DNA of 64,000 bases from Planctomycetota bacterium (GTDB taxonomy: Bacteria > Planctomycetota > Phycisphaerae > UBA1845). Positions 17,418-26,802 of the stretch are shown piece after piece. How positions within the stretch are numbered: the stretch's first letter is position 1; the number at the start of each line of letters is the position of its first letter. The position numbers and the translations under genes were made by a program. Where the stretch lies: contig JAUWWQ010000017.1 in assembly GCA_030616775.1 (NCBI GenBank), forward strand, positions 1 to 64,000, in the 5' to 3' direction. A model generated the notes under the pieces. That model did not search any database, had not been told where the DNA came from, and was given only the letters and a program-made list of their open reading frames with translations.

Positions 17418-18461
17418 ATGGCCAGGCAAACAGAAACACGTTCCGAAGGGTCCGAGGCTTCGTCGCTCACGGGACTTACCAAGGCGGCGATCTTGCTCGT
17501 TTCCTTGGACAAGGATTGCTCCGCGAGCGTGCTGCGCGAGCTGGACCAGGAGCTCGTTGAAGAGATCACTCGCGAGATAGCGAAACTCGACCTGGTTGAT
17601 GCGGAACAGCGGGGGCAAGTGATCGACGAGTTCTACAATCTTGCCCTGGCGCGACAGTACTTGAAGCAGGGTGGCATCCCTTACGCCAGGCAGCTGTTGG
17701 AAAAGGCCCTGCCCGCGGATCAAGCCAGTTACATGCTCAAGGCTATCGAGCGTGAAGTCTATAAGAAGCCGTTCTCGTTTCTGGCCAAGACGGATTCCGA
17801 CAACTTGATGACCTTCATCCAGGACGAGCACCCGCAAACGATCGCATTGATCCTCTCGCACCTGCCCGCCGACAAGGCGGGCGAGATTCTGGCCGGGCTT
17901 CCCCTCAACAAACAGCTCGAGGTGGTGACGCGTATCGCCAACATGGACAACACCAATCCGGAAGTCATCAAGGAGGTCGAGAAGGGATTGGAGATGCGCC
18001 TTTCGGGCATCATGACGCAGACGTTCCAAAAGGCCGGTGGGGTCGAAAGCGTGGCCGAGATGCTCAACCTCGCCGACCGCTCTACCGAGAAGGGCATCCT
18101 CGAATCGCTGGAAGCCCAGGACCCGGATCTGGTGGAGCAGATTCGCCGCCTGATGTTCGTGTTCGAGGATATCCTGCTGGTCAACGACAAGGGTATTCAG
18201 CTAGTCCTCAAGGAAATCGAAAACGAAGAGCTGGCCCTGGCCTTGAAGACCGCCAGTGAAGAGCTCCGCGAGAAGATCTTCCGCAATATGTCTGAGCGGG
18301 CCGTTCAGCTTATCAAGGAGGACATGGAGTACATGGGACCCGTCCGCGTCAGTGATGTCGAGGCGGCACAACAGAAAATCGTGGACGTGGTTCGCCGGTT
18401 GGAGGACGCCGGCGAACTGATCATCTCCGGCCGGGGAACCGAGAAGGAGATGATCGTATGA
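17418..18461 (+). CDS. fliG: Flagellar motor switch protein FliG
   Basis: A 347-residue C-ring protein with all three domains. The N-terminal FliF-binding part contains LTKAAILLVSLDKD and YARQLLEKAL. The middle domain has FIQDEHPQTIALILSHLPADKAGEIL, with the EHPQTIAL motif. The C-terminal torque domain has FEDILLVNDKGIQLVLKEI and MSERAVQLIKEDMEYMGPVR. It couples stator force to rotor rotation and switching. It is one of only two C-ring proteins encoded in this locus. Confidence 0.96.
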   Translation: MARQTETRSEGSEASSLTGLTKAAILLVSLDKDCSASVLRELDQELVEEITREIAKLDLVDAEQRGQVIDEFYNLALARQYLKQGGIPYARQLLEKALPADQASYMLKAIEREVYKKPFSFLAKTDSDNLMTFIQDEHPQTIALILSHLPADKAGEILAGLPLNKQLEVVTRIANMDNTNPEVIKEVEKGLEMRLSGIMTQTFQKAGGVESVAEMLNLADRSTEKGILESLEAQDPDLVEQIRRLMFVFEDILLVNDKGIQLVLKEIENEELALALKTASEELREKIFRNMSERAVQLIKEDMEYMGPVRVSDVEAAQQKIVDVVRRLEDAGELIISGRGTEKEMIV

Positions 18462-18525
18462 GCACCCAGACACATGCGGGCTGTCAGACCGGGGCGGGCG
18501 TCTGTGAAGAGGTGAGGGTTAATTG

Positions 18526-19239
18526 ATGTCGACGGTCATCAAGGCTGGAGAATCAGGTCGCATTGTGGGACGACTATCCACCGTCGACTTGGCGGATTAT
18601 CTGGCTGAGGCCCGCGCGGTGGTCGAAGGGGCCCGGCGGCGCGCCTCGCAAATCGTTGCCGATGCCAGGGCACAAGCAGATCACATGCTCGCCGAGGCGA
18701 AGGAGTCCGGCTACGAGTCCGGCCATGCACAGGGTCATGCGGAGGGAGCACAGGCCGGCCATAAGGCCGCGTACGACGAATCGGTCAAACGGTTCGAGCA
18801 ATCTCAGGCCGATGTGGTCGCGGCCATGGAGCAGGCCATCACCGAAATCAACGCCATCAAACAGGATCTGAGGATCGCGGCGGAAAAGGACCTGCTCGAC
18901 TTTGCGGTGCTGATTGCCAAAAAGCTCACCTTTGCCATCGGGCGGTTACACCGAGAGTCGGCGGTGGAAAACCTCGAGCGGGCGCTTCGTCTGGTCGAGT
19001 GTAATACCAACCTGACAATCCGAGTACATCCCGACGACATAGCCTCAATGCAGACCTTCACGGAATCCGTTCTCAGGCAAGCCGATGCATCGCCAGTGGT
19101 GGACATCGTGCCCGATGAGTCACTCGCGCCCGGAGGCTGCAAAGTCGAAAGCCCCGGGACCTGCGTTGACGCGACACTCCAAACGCAGGTCGACGAGATT
19201 GTTTCGCTGCTACTGGGTGAAAGGGCGAGCGATGACTGA
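18526..19239 (+). CDS. fliH: Flagellar export ATPase regulator FliH
   Basis: A 237-residue protein with a coiled N-terminal half containing glycine repeats typical of FliH (GYESGHAQGHAEGAQAGHKAA) and a C-terminal FliI-binding part (LDFAVLIAKKLTFAIGRLH; LTIRVHPDDI). FliH dimers bind and regulate the ATPase FliI and link it to the C ring. The start is ATG 18526, with GAGG upstream. It overlaps fliI by 8 bases. Confidence 0.88.
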   Translation: MSTVIKAGESGRIVGRLSTVDLADYLAEARAVVEGARRRASQIVADARAQADHMLAEAKESGYESGHAQGHAEGAQAGHKAAYDESVKRFEQSQADVVAAMEQAITEINAIKQDLRIAAEKDLLDFAVLIAKKLTFAIGRLHRESAVENLERALRLVECNTNLTIRVHPDDIASMQTFTESVLRQADASPVVDIVPDESLAPGGCKVESPGTCVDATLQTQVDEIVSLLLGERASDD

Positions 19240-20605
19240 TCTGTTTGCCAATCAACGCCGTCTGGTCGAACAGGCCCGGATTTGTCGCACGACCGGCCGG
19301 GTTGTTGAGGTGACCGGACTGACGGTGGTTGCGGCGGGTCTCGCCCTGCCCGTAGGATCACTCTGTGAGATCACGCGCGGTGCCGACGAACCGATCGCCG
19401 CCCAAGTCGTCGGGGTGCGCGGGGATCGTGCTATTCTGATGACATTGCACGAGCCGCTCGGCGTGGGCGTAGGCGACGCGGTGATCAGCTCAGCGGGGAT
19501 GCAGTACGTACCTGTTGGCCGGCAGATGCTCGGCTGCGTGCTCAACGGCCTAGGCCTCCCGATTGGCGGGCGAACCGACTTTACCGTCGAGGCTCACTAT
19601 CCCGTCTACAGCGACGCCCCACCGGCGCTGACCAGAAAACCGATCAAGCGGGCTATTGCCACCGGCGTCCGTGCCATCGACGCGATGCACACCGTGGGGG
19701 GCGGTCAGCGCATGGGCATCTTCGCGGGCACCGGTATCGGCAAAAGCATTCTGATGGGCATGATCGCCCGATATACGGAAGCGGATGTCATTGTTGTGGC
19801 ACTTATTGGTGAGCGCGGACGGGAGGTGGGGGACTTCCTGCGAAAGGATCTCGGCCGGGAGGGTCTTAAACGCAGCGTGCTTGTGGTCAGCACAGCCGAT
19901 GAATCACCGGTGCTGCGGGTACGGGCGGCGTTTGTGGCTACGGCGGTGGCTGAGTACTTCCGCGATCTGGGCCTTGACGTTTTGCTGCTTACGGATTCGA
20001 CCACGCGGATGGCCATGGCCCAGCGGCAGATCGGACTCTCCGCCGGCGAGCCGCCGACCACCAAGGGCTATCCTCCCAGTGTATTCAGCCTGCTGCCCAA
20101 GCTGCTGGAACGGAGCGGGCAAACCAGCCGGGGCAGCATTACCGGGTTATATACGGTACTGGTCGAGGGCGACGATATCGCCGAACCCATCTCCGATGCC
20201 ATCCGCGGCACCTTGGACGGGCACGTTTGGCTATCGCGAGATCTGGCCAATCGCGGCCATTACCCGGCCGTTTCAGTGCTCGAGAGTATCAGCCGGGTGA
20301 TGACCGATGTCATCGACGAAGAACACCAAAAGGCGGCTGCGGTGGTTCGCCGCGTTCTTGCGGTTTGGAGCGGCATCGAGGACCTGGTCAACGTCGGGGC
20401 CTATGCAGCCGGCACCAATGTGGAATTCGACGTTGCCGTGAAGATGAAACCGGCAATCGACGAGTTCCTGCAGCAGCCTATCGAAGAAAGGGCGATCTTG
20501 AGCGAGACACGTGATTCTCTGCTGAAGTTGGCGTCTGAGATTCAGGCGTTGCGTGAGAAGCTCGCGTCCGGAAGGCCCGCAGCGGCGATGAAAAAGGCCT
20601 CGTAG
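19232..20605 (+). CDS. fliI: Flagellar export ATPase FliI
   Basis: A 457-residue F1-beta-like ATPase that powers unfolding and release of export substrates. The P-loop is AGTGIGKS (165-172), followed by Ile where most FliI proteins have Thr. ALIGERGREVGDFL and LLLTDSTTRMAMAQRQIGLS are the catalytic Glu and Walker B regions, and GEPPTTKGYPPSVFSLLPKLLERSG is the family signature. The true start is ATG 19232, inside fliH; the frame is open further upstream only by chance. Confidence 0.95.
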   Translation: MTDLFANQRRLVEQARICRTTGRVVEVTGLTVVAAGLALPVGSLCEITRGADEPIAAQVVGVRGDRAILMTLHEPLGVGVGDAVISSAGMQYVPVGRQMLGCVLNGLGLPIGGRTDFTVEAHYPVYSDAPPALTRKPIKRAIATGVRAIDAMHTVGGGQRMGIFAGTGIGKSILMGMIARYTEADVIVVALIGERGREVGDFLRKDLGREGLKRSVLVVSTADESPVLRVRAAFVATAVAEYFRDLGLDVLLLTDSTTRMAMAQRQIGLSAGEPPTTKGYPPSVFSLLPKLLERSGQTSRGSITGLYTVLVEGDDIAEPISDAIRGTLDGHVWLSRDLANRGHYPAVSVLESISRVMTDVIDEEHQKAAAVVRRVLAVWSGIEDLVNVGAYAAGTNVEFDVAVKMKPAIDEFLQQPIEERAILSETRDSLLKLASEIQALREKLASGRPAAAMKKAS

Positions 20606-20615
20606 GAGATGATCG

Positions 20616-21092
20616 ATGGCTCGGAAGTTCCGATTTCGGCTTGAGACGGTTCGCAGGCTGCGAGAGCAAGCCCGCGATGCCCAGCGACGCGTGGTAGCGG
20701 ACGCGGTGCGGGCCGTCACTCGCGTCGAGGATCGGATCGCCCGCTTGACACGGCAGTTGCACGACACCGTTGACCGATTTCGGGATGCCCAACGAGTCGA
20801 GCGTCTTGATGTGGCGTCACTGCGTGGGCACCAGATATATCGTAGCTGGTTGCATCGCAATATCCTCGAATCCAGTGAAGAGCTCGCCCGGCGGCAAGCC
20901 AAGCTCGATTATGAGCGGGCCAAGTTGGCCGAAGCGTGGAAGCGGGTTAAGGCGATCGAGAAGCTCCGCGAGAGGCAATGGAAGTGCCATTTGACCGAAG
21001 TGGCTCGTGAGGAACGAGCCGCAAGCGATGAGGCGGCGCTGCAGATGTATATACGGCGGCGGGTCGAGCACGAGCGCGAGGCAGTGGCATGA
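20616..21092 (+). CDS. fliJ: Flagellar export protein FliJ
   Basis: A 158-residue, almost wholly coiled-coil protein (RFRLETVRRLREQARDAQRR at the N-terminus; RVKAIEKLRERQWKCH later). FliJ is the central stalk of the export ATPase and recycles chaperones. Identification rests on the N-terminal pattern, its length and its place after fliI. It overlaps the next gene (ATGATGA). Confidence 0.85.
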   Translation: MARKFRFRLETVRRLREQARDAQRRVVADAVRAVTRVEDRIARLTRQLHDTVDRFRDAQRVERLDVASLRGHQIYRSWLHRNILESSEELARRQAKLDYERAKLAEAWKRVKAIEKLRERQWKCHLTEVAREERAASDEAALQMYIRRRVEHEREAVA

Positions 21093-21775
21093 TGAGGGGC
21101 CCCTCCATTTTCAGGCGAGCTTATGACACTGTGGCTCTGTTCGCTCTGCTCAACGTGCTTGCCCTGGGTGGGCTTGGTGCCTATCTCGTTGCCAGTGGTG
21201 CGGTGGATCCCGAGAAGGCCCGCCGAATCGGGGCTGTTCTACGCGGTGAAGATTCACTTCAAGCCCAGGCACAGGTACCTGAAGAGCCGGTGGCAGCCGA
21301 GACAGATACAACCGATTCCGAATCCGGTGGAGATGTCGTGGCCCAATCGCAGATGGAAATGGAGATCCTTCGTCGTGAAGGTGAGCGGATCAAGGCCGAA
21401 CTCGACCAGCGTCTCGCCCTCAATAATAGCATCTTGCTGCGGGTGATGACCGAGCGCGAGCGGTTTCAACAAGAGCGTGACGAGACGGCCCGGCAGCAAA
21501 AGGCCGCTCTGGACATACGCCGCGAGGAGGGCTTTAAGAAGCAGATCGCCATCTACGAATCGCTCGCTCCCAAAGTCGCCGTGCAGCATCTTCTGGCCAT
21601 GTCTGAACCGGACCAGGCTGCCAAGGTCCTGCTGGAAATACAGACCCGCAAGGCCAAGAAGATCGTCGAGGCGGCTAAGCGCGGCGACCAGATGGAAAAG
21701 ATGAAAGCGATTCTAAAACGTGTCCGGGAGGTGGCACCGGACCGATCCGCCGAAATCGAGGCAAACCAACCATAG
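21089..21775 (+). CDS. MotE-like flagellar membrane protein
   Basis: A 228-residue protein with one N-terminal membrane helix (VALFALLNVLALGGLGAYLV), an acidic linker, a coiled coil (residues 88-150) and a C-terminal MgtE-N-like block (LAPKVAVQHLLAMSEPDQAAKVLLEIQ). This is the MotE layout: a periplasmic chaperone-like protein that supports stator or motor assembly. The gene is squeezed between fliJ and fliK with overlapping codons at both ends. Related proteins are sometimes called FlbB or FliG-like, so the name is provisional. Confidence 0.72.
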   Translation: MMRGPSIFRRAYDTVALFALLNVLALGGLGAYLVASGAVDPEKARRIGAVLRGEDSLQAQAQVPEEPVAAETDTTDSESGGDVVAQSQMEMEILRREGERIKAELDQRLALNNSILLRVMTERERFQQERDETARQQKAALDIRREEGFKKQIAIYESLAPKVAVQHLLAMSEPDQAAKVLLEIQTRKAKKIVEAAKRGDQMEKMKAILKRVREVAPDRSAEIEANQP

Positions 21776-23145
21776 TGAGCAACGCCATGATGACAGCCTT
21801 GTCCGCCTTACCGTTCCCGATTTCGCCTCCTTCGGCTGACAACGGGGGTGCGCCGAAGGAAAGGCACGGGGACGGACCGGGCGGCGATGTTGACGGCGGC
21901 GTCACCGACGTGGCGTTCGAGGCGCTTCTGGACGCCTCGCGCATTCTAACGGCCGCAACGCAGGGGCAACATGGTGACCAGACATCGCCGTCGCAGATGT
22001 TCGAGCCGAACGTGGCCGATGCGCATGATCGACGGGAGATGACGCTGAAGGAAGAGTATCGGTCAAACATGAACCGGGCTGGCGATGAACGGCCTGAGTT
22101 GAGCGGTCTTCATGGGCGCCGTGCGTTGCCCACGGGGCGTGCTGGCAGCGGCCAACCCCCGTCGTTCGGCGAAGGTTTCCAGGCATCCGGTATGACTGCC
22201 GGTGCCGGTAGATCATTGACTGGGCCGGATGCAGGTCGACTGGGTAACACTGCAGAGTGGTCGATATTTGAAAGCGGGTCTGCGCGGGTCGGTAGTGAGC
22301 CCGCATCCTCTGCTGATGTGCGTGAGGCCTTCGGAGTCGCCCGGGCGTCTGGTCCGGCTGATACTACCTTACCCGCGCCGTCCGCGAGCGGCGGGTATGC
22401 AGCGGGTCGCGCCGCGGTTGCCTCCGTTGCCCCCACGGGTACGTCGAACGGCTCGCAGGTGCAGACTCCCGCCCAGCAGGTTGCTCAGCTACTTGGTGCC
22501 GGTCGAGCAGGTGAGGTGGAGTCGTCGCGGGCTGCCACTTCCTCTCCCGCTGCTGCTGATACCCGTTCATCGGGCGGCGACCAAAAGACGTCAGAGCGTC
22601 CGTCCGCAGCCCGCCAGAGTCAGGCAAGCCCCTCACCGCGACAAGCTGCCGGCACGCCGGGCAAGACCGAGGGTGCGGCACGGTCGGCCTTCGACCAGCT
22701 TGTTCGTTCGATACGCCTGCACGCCGGTGTGCGACAGTCGTCAGCCCGATTGACGCTCGAACCACCTGAGCTTGGCCGTCTACACGTTAACATTCGCGTT
22801 GAAGGCGACCAGGTGCAGATCAACGTGCGCACGGAAACCGCTACGGCACGAGACCTGGTTTCCGAACGGGCCGGCCAGTTGACGGCTGCCTTACAGCAAC
22901 ACGGCATCTCCGTGGAACGGTTCGAGGTCACCATCGACTGGTCGGGAGACTCTACTTACGCGCCTAACAGCGATGACGTTTTGGACGGGGAAGTGACTTC
23001 GGATCACGAGAGGGATCAGGAGTACGAGGTTTCGCCATCGCGAGCCAAGGTTGTGTCACCGGAAGAGACCGACGCGCCGCTTTCATGGGACGTTAAGTCG
23101 GGGCTAACAGCCGCAGGGGAGACGCGGCTGGATATCCGAGTCTGA
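21775..23145 (+). CDS. fliK: Flagellar hook-length control protein FliK
   Basis: A 456-residue protein with a long Ala/Ser/Gly/Pro-rich region (residues 1-300), as expected for the ruler part. The C-terminal hook domain (SSARLTLEPPELGRLHVNIR; RTETATARDLVSERAGQLTAAL) is the switch that changes export from hook to filament substrates. GTG 21775 overlaps the previous stop (TAGTG); ATG 21787 is an alternative. A palindromic repeat begins immediately after the stop codon. Confidence 0.88.
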   Translation: MSNAMMTALSALPFPISPPSADNGGAPKERHGDGPGGDVDGGVTDVAFEALLDASRILTAATQGQHGDQTSPSQMFEPNVADAHDRREMTLKEEYRSNMNRAGDERPELSGLHGRRALPTGRAGSGQPPSFGEGFQASGMTAGAGRSLTGPDAGRLGNTAEWSIFESGSARVGSEPASSADVREAFGVARASGPADTTLPAPSASGGYAAGRAAVASVAPTGTSNGSQVQTPAQQVAQLLGAGRAGEVESSRAATSSPAAADTRSSGGDQKTSERPSAARQSQASPSPRQAAGTPGKTEGAARSAFDQLVRSIRLHAGVRQSSARLTLEPPELGRLHVNIRVEGDQVQINVRTETATARDLVSERAGQLTAALQQHGISVERFEVTIDWSGDSTYAPNSDDVLDGEVTSDHERDQEYEVSPSRAKVVSPEETDAPLSWDVKSGLTAAGETRLDIRV

Positions 23146-23198
23146 TGTGGGACAGGTTTTCCAGCCTGTCTGAGACCGACTAGAAAGTCGGTCCCACA
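23146..23198. repeat. Palindromic dispersed-type element abutting the fliK stop
   Basis: The outer arms TGTGGGAC (23146-23153) and GTCCCACA (23191-23198) are perfect inverted repeats. Inside are two hairpins, GACAGG/CCTGTC (23151-23156 with 23165-23170) and GACCGACT/AGTCGGTC (23174-23181 with 23186-23193). The element begins on the base after the fliK TGA. It resembles REP-type elements. There is no T-run, so it is probably not a simple terminator. Confidence 0.75.
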
Positions 23199-23265
23199 AG
23201 GTGGTTGCCCGGGGCGTCTGGGCGGAGCCTTCGGCGTCCTGGAACATGCTTACGGAGATCCACGC

Positions 23266-23880
23266 GTGGAAGCGATCAGTAGTCTGTCGTCACCATCACC
23301 ACCGGCCGGCGCAGGGGCGCCAAACTCGTTTCCCGATCTGGGAAGCGAAGATTTTCTGAGGCTGCTGATCATGCAGCTTCGGAACCAGGACCCACTCGAA
23401 CCGGTCGACAATGCGGAGCTGCTGGGGCAGATATCCTCCATTCGGGAGATTGAGCTGTCCACCACTCTGACAGAGTCCTTGCGCCTCTTGACCGGACAGC
23501 AGCGCTTCGCATCGGCCTCTTCGCTTATCGGGCAGTACGTTACCGGCCTGGCAGGTGCGGACGGAATGGCCGAGAGCGGTATTGTCGTGGGAGTCCGATT
23601 CGCCGACGCCGGCCAGCCGATCTTGCAGCTTTCCAACGGGAACGAGATTCCACTTGAACAGGTCAGCACGATCGAGTCACCGCTTCGGGCTGCGGAAGCA
23701 TTGGTGGGTCAGCCGATCGTCGGTCTGGACCGCCGAGATCCCGCCGATCCCCAGGTCGTCGAGGGAATCGTCACGGGCGTTCGGTTCGACACCCAAGGGG
23801 AGGTGCTGCTCGAACTGGACACCGGCCAGGACCTGCGGTTCAGGGACTTTGTTCGCGTCGCCGCAACGGATGCCATCTAG
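23266..23880 (+). CDS. flgD: Flagellar hook cap protein FlgD
   Basis: A 204-residue hook-assembly scaffold. The conserved N-terminal block is present (DFLRLLIMQLRNQDPLEPVDNAELLGQ, residues 29-55), followed by two beta-rich segments (SGIVVGVRFADAGQPILQLSNG; EGIVTGVRFDTQGEVLLELD). The start is GTG 23266, with GGAG 8 bases upstream. It caps the growing hook until replaced by hook-filament proteins. Confidence 0.93.
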   Translation: MEAISSLSSPSPPAGAGAPNSFPDLGSEDFLRLLIMQLRNQDPLEPVDNAELLGQISSIREIELSTTLTESLRLLTGQQRFASASSLIGQYVTGLAGADGMAESGIVVGVRFADAGQPILQLSNGNEIPLEQVSTIESPLRAAEALVGQPIVGLDRRDPADPQVVEGIVTGVRFDTQGEVLLELDTGQDLRFRDFVRVAATDAI

Positions 23881-23922
23881 CGTGATGCAACCAAGGATAG
23901 AAAGGATAGAGGGAAGTCTACG

Positions 23923-25620
23923 ATGTCATTGACTTCGGCCATGCTTGTCGGGTTCACCGGTATCAACAGCAACAGCATTGCTGTCGATACCGTTGGTGAC
24001 AACCTTGCGAACCTTAATACGACAGCCTTCAAGGGCCAGCGCACCTTGTTTGAAACGCTGTTGTACCGAACCATAAGTGAAGGAGAAGCACCTGGTGTCA
24101 GCAGCGGCGGAACCCTGCCGCGGCAGGTCGGGCTCGGGTCCACGGTCGGTTCGATCCAACGAAACTTTCAGCAGGGTGGTTTGGAAAGCACGGGTTTTCA
24201 AAGCGACCTGGCCATCGACGGCGACGGCTTCTTTGTCCTCCAGGCCGGTACGGGTGAACATGTCTACACTCGGGACGGGTCGTTCCGGTTGGACGCGACT
24301 CAGACTCTTGTCTCCGCCAACGGCGCGCCTCTCCAGGTGTTCGCCTCAGACGAGAACGGCAACATTGTTGAAGGTACCTTGTCCAATCTGGTCATCCCGC
24401 TGGGCACCGCCAGTGAGGCGATACCCACCACCGAAGTCATGATGGACGGCCGGCTGGACAGTGCTACCCGCGTGGCTTCCGCTGGTGCCGTCGTTACGTC
24501 ACAAGCGCTGACGACGTCCGCGGGAGCACCAGCGACCGTTTTAACGCCGTTGACCGATCTGGTCGACACCAGTGGTGTGCCGCTCTTTGCCGACGGCGAC
24601 GTAGTGGCCGTGAACGGGGCCAGGGGCGACATTGCCGTCGAAGAATCGACGTTTACGGTCAACGCAACCGGCAGCACCTTAGGTGACTTCGCGAGCTTTC
24701 TCGAAACTATGCTGGGGATCAACACCGATCCTGCCACAGGCGGCAACCCCGGCGTTACGGTATCGGACGGCTCTGAGTTTACAGCGGGTACGCTCGTCGT
24801 ACGTTCCAATTTCGGCGAAGTAAACGCCGTGGAGCTGGATGGCGGATCAATCACCAATACAACCGGCGTTGTCACATCCCCGTTTTCGTTCGCCACGGTA
24901 GAACCGGCCACAGGCGGTGGAGTGACCACCTCGTTCAACGTGTTTGATTCCCTGGGCAACCCGGTCGACGTGCGGTTGCGCATCGCTGTGGAGTCCAAGT
25001 CCCAGACCGGAACGACCTGGCGATTCTATGCCGAGTCGGTCGACGACAGTGATCTGTCACCTATTCTGGGGACCGGGACTGTTACCTTTGACGTGAACGG
25101 CCAGTTTGTCGGTGCTGCCGGTACGGATCTGACCATCGACCGGGAGGGTGTCGGATCGGCGTCTCCTTCGGCGTTTACGTTGGATTTCGGCCAGTTGACG
25201 GGTCTGGCCAGCCCGGACGGTACCTCGGAACTGATTATGGCCAGTCAAGACGGTGCTCCGGCAGGCATTCTCACGGGTTACTCGATCGAAGCCGACGGAA
25301 TCGTCACCGGCACTTTCTCAAACCAGCAGACCCAGGTGTTCGGGCAGATAGCGCTGGCCAAGTTTCCAAATAACGAGGGGCTGGTGGCGCTGAGTGAGAA
25401 CACCTTTATCGAAGGTCCGAACTCAGGTGATGCTACGGTGCTTGCACCCCAGACGGAAGGGGCCGGTGCGGTACGCTCCGCCGCCTTGGAGCAAAGTAAC
25501 GTGGAGATCGCCCGGGAGTTTATAAACCTGATTACGGCATCGACTGGTATTTCGTCCGCCAGTCGGGTCATACGGGTGGCGGATGATCTACTTCAGGAAT
25601 TGCTCCTGATCGCGCGATAG
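23923..25620 (+). CDS. flgE: Flagellar hook protein FlgE
   Basis: A 565-residue hook subunit. The N-terminal rod signature (INSNSIAVDTVGDNLANLNT) and AFKGQRTLFE lead to an FlgE-type D1 domain. The large central region (residues 150-420) is Thr/Ser/Gly-rich and variable. The C-terminus (SNVEIAREFINLITASTGIS; RVIRVADDLLQELL) pairs with the N-terminus in the hook core. The length is longer than in enteric bacteria, due to the central domain. Confidence 0.95.
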   Translation: MSLTSAMLVGFTGINSNSIAVDTVGDNLANLNTTAFKGQRTLFETLLYRTISEGEAPGVSSGGTLPRQVGLGSTVGSIQRNFQQGGLESTGFQSDLAIDGDGFFVLQAGTGEHVYTRDGSFRLDATQTLVSANGAPLQVFASDENGNIVEGTLSNLVIPLGTASEAIPTTEVMMDGRLDSATRVASAGAVVTSQALTTSAGAPATVLTPLTDLVDTSGVPLFADGDVVAVNGARGDIAVEESTFTVNATGSTLGDFASFLETMLGINTDPATGGNPGVTVSDGSEFTAGTLVVRSNFGEVNAVELDGGSITNTTGVVTSPFSFATVEPATGGGVTTSFNVFDSLGNPVDVRLRIAVESKSQTGTTWRFYAESVDDSDLSPILGTGTVTFDVNGQFVGAAGTDLTIDREGVGSASPSAFTLDFGQLTGLASPDGTSELIMASQDGAPAGILTGYSIEADGIVTGTFSNQQTQVFGQIALAKFPNNEGLVALSENTFIEGPNSGDATVLAPQTEGAGAVRSAALEQSNVEIAREFINLITASTGISSASRVIRVADDLLQELLLIAR

Positions 25621-25649
25621 TCGGGAGTGGAGGTGTGTGTTGGAGATGA

Positions 25650-25850
25650 ATGGCCATGATTACGGTCACCAGATTGGATGAACGTGTAGTCGTGCTCAAT
25701 GCCGATCTGATCAAAATGATCGAGTCAACGCCCGACACGATCATCACACTGATCAACGGCGACACCCTGATCGTTCGGGAAACGGTCGATGAGGTGGTGC
25801 GGCGCGCCGTTGACTATCAGCGGCAGGTGCGCGGCTTTCAGGTGGTCTGA
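25650..25850 (+). CDS. flbD: FlbD/SwrD-family flagellar protein
   Basis: A 66-residue protein with MITVTRLDERVVVLNADLI, ESTPDTIITLINGDTLIVRE and VVRRAVDYQR, the pattern of the short FlbD (SwrD) family often encoded between flgE and motA. SwrD increases flagellar torque in Bacillus; the role elsewhere is less clear. It is not the NtrC-type regulator that shares the FlbD name in Caulobacter. ATG 25650 has GGAG 4 bases upstream; ATG 25656 is 10 bases away and gives the usual MI start. Confidence 0.88.
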   Translation: MAMITVTRLDERVVVLNADLIKMIESTPDTIITLINGDTLIVRETVDEVVRRAVDYQRQVRGFQVV

Positions 25851-26011
25851 GGAAGTCGCTTGAGGCGGGCCTGCTGGTCCGGCCAGGTGCGTGCTTAGGC
25901 CGGTATCCATAAGCATATATGACGATGGGAAGCTTAACGGTGGCACCTCGACCAGTCGATATCGAATGGTCGAGGGAGGGTGCGCGCCTGGGCGCCGGCT
26001 GGTAAGAACCC

Positions 26012-26791
26012 ATGGATATCGCTACGATTATCGGGTTGATTTCGGGTACGGCCCTGCTGATTTGGGCCATTACCGGAAAGTCCGATCTTAGTGCCTTTAT
26101 CGACCCGGGTTCGGCCGCGATCGTGCTCGGAGGCTCGGCCAGTGCGGCACTGGTGAGCTTCCCCGTACAAAATCTGCTCGGGGTCGCCAAGGTGGTCAAG
26201 AACTGCTTTTTCAGCAGAACGCGCGACCCCGGCGGCCTGATCGCCGAAATGGTCAAGTACGCCGAGGTGGCCCGTCGCGACGGAATCCTCGCTCTCGAGA
26301 ACGTCACCAGCGACATCAAGGATCCGTTCATCGTATCCGGCATCCAAATGGCGGTTGACGGGACCGATCCGGACCTGATCGAGACCATTATGACCAACGA
26401 TCTAGAGACGGTTGAGGCCCGCCACAGTGAGGGCAAGGCGCTGTTTGACACCATCGGTAAATTCGCACCGGCGTTTGGGATGATCGGAACGCTCGTCGGG
26501 CTGGTCATCATGTTGGGAGCGATGAACGATCCGTCGAAAATCGGCCCGGGAATGGCGATGGCCCTTATCACCACGCTTTACGGAGCAGTGCTTGCGAACC
26601 TGTTCGCCTTGCCGATGGCGGCCAAACTCGGTCTGCGGAGCCGCGAGGAGGTCCTGCTCAAGATGATCGTCATCAAAGGCGTTATGGCCATCCAGTCGGG
26701 GGACAATCCGCGCATCGTTGAGCAGAAGTTGAAGACCTTCCTGCCCAACCGCCTGCGGGCGTCGGCCACACCGGAAGCCAGGGCTGCGTAG
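26012..26791 (+). CDS. motA: Flagellar stator protein MotA
   Basis: A 259-residue stator subunit with four membrane helices: residues 4-20, 33-51, and a pair around 150-200 (FAPAFGMIGTLVGLVIMLGAM; LITTLYGAVLANLFALPMA). The cytoplasmic loop between helices 2 and 3 is the torque region. The overall form is closer to PomA/MotP than to E. coli MotA, but ion choice cannot be read with confidence. It is followed by motB after 11 bases. Confidence 0.94.
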   Translation: MDIATIIGLISGTALLIWAITGKSDLSAFIDPGSAAIVLGGSASAALVSFPVQNLLGVAKVVKNCFFSRTRDPGGLIAEMVKYAEVARRDGILALENVTSDIKDPFIVSGIQMAVDGTDPDLIETIMTNDLETVEARHSEGKALFDTIGKFAPAFGMIGTLVGLVIMLGAMNDPSKIGPGMAMALITTLYGAVLANLFALPMAAKLGLRSREEVLLKMIVIKGVMAIQSGDNPRIVEQKLKTFLPNRLRASATPEARAA

Positions 26792-26802
26792 GTGAGCCGG
26801 CA

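Noticed and set aside
25941-25956. TGGCACC before motA as a sigma-54 site
   Set aside because: The -24 block is good, but the bases at the -12 position are not GC at the required spacing.
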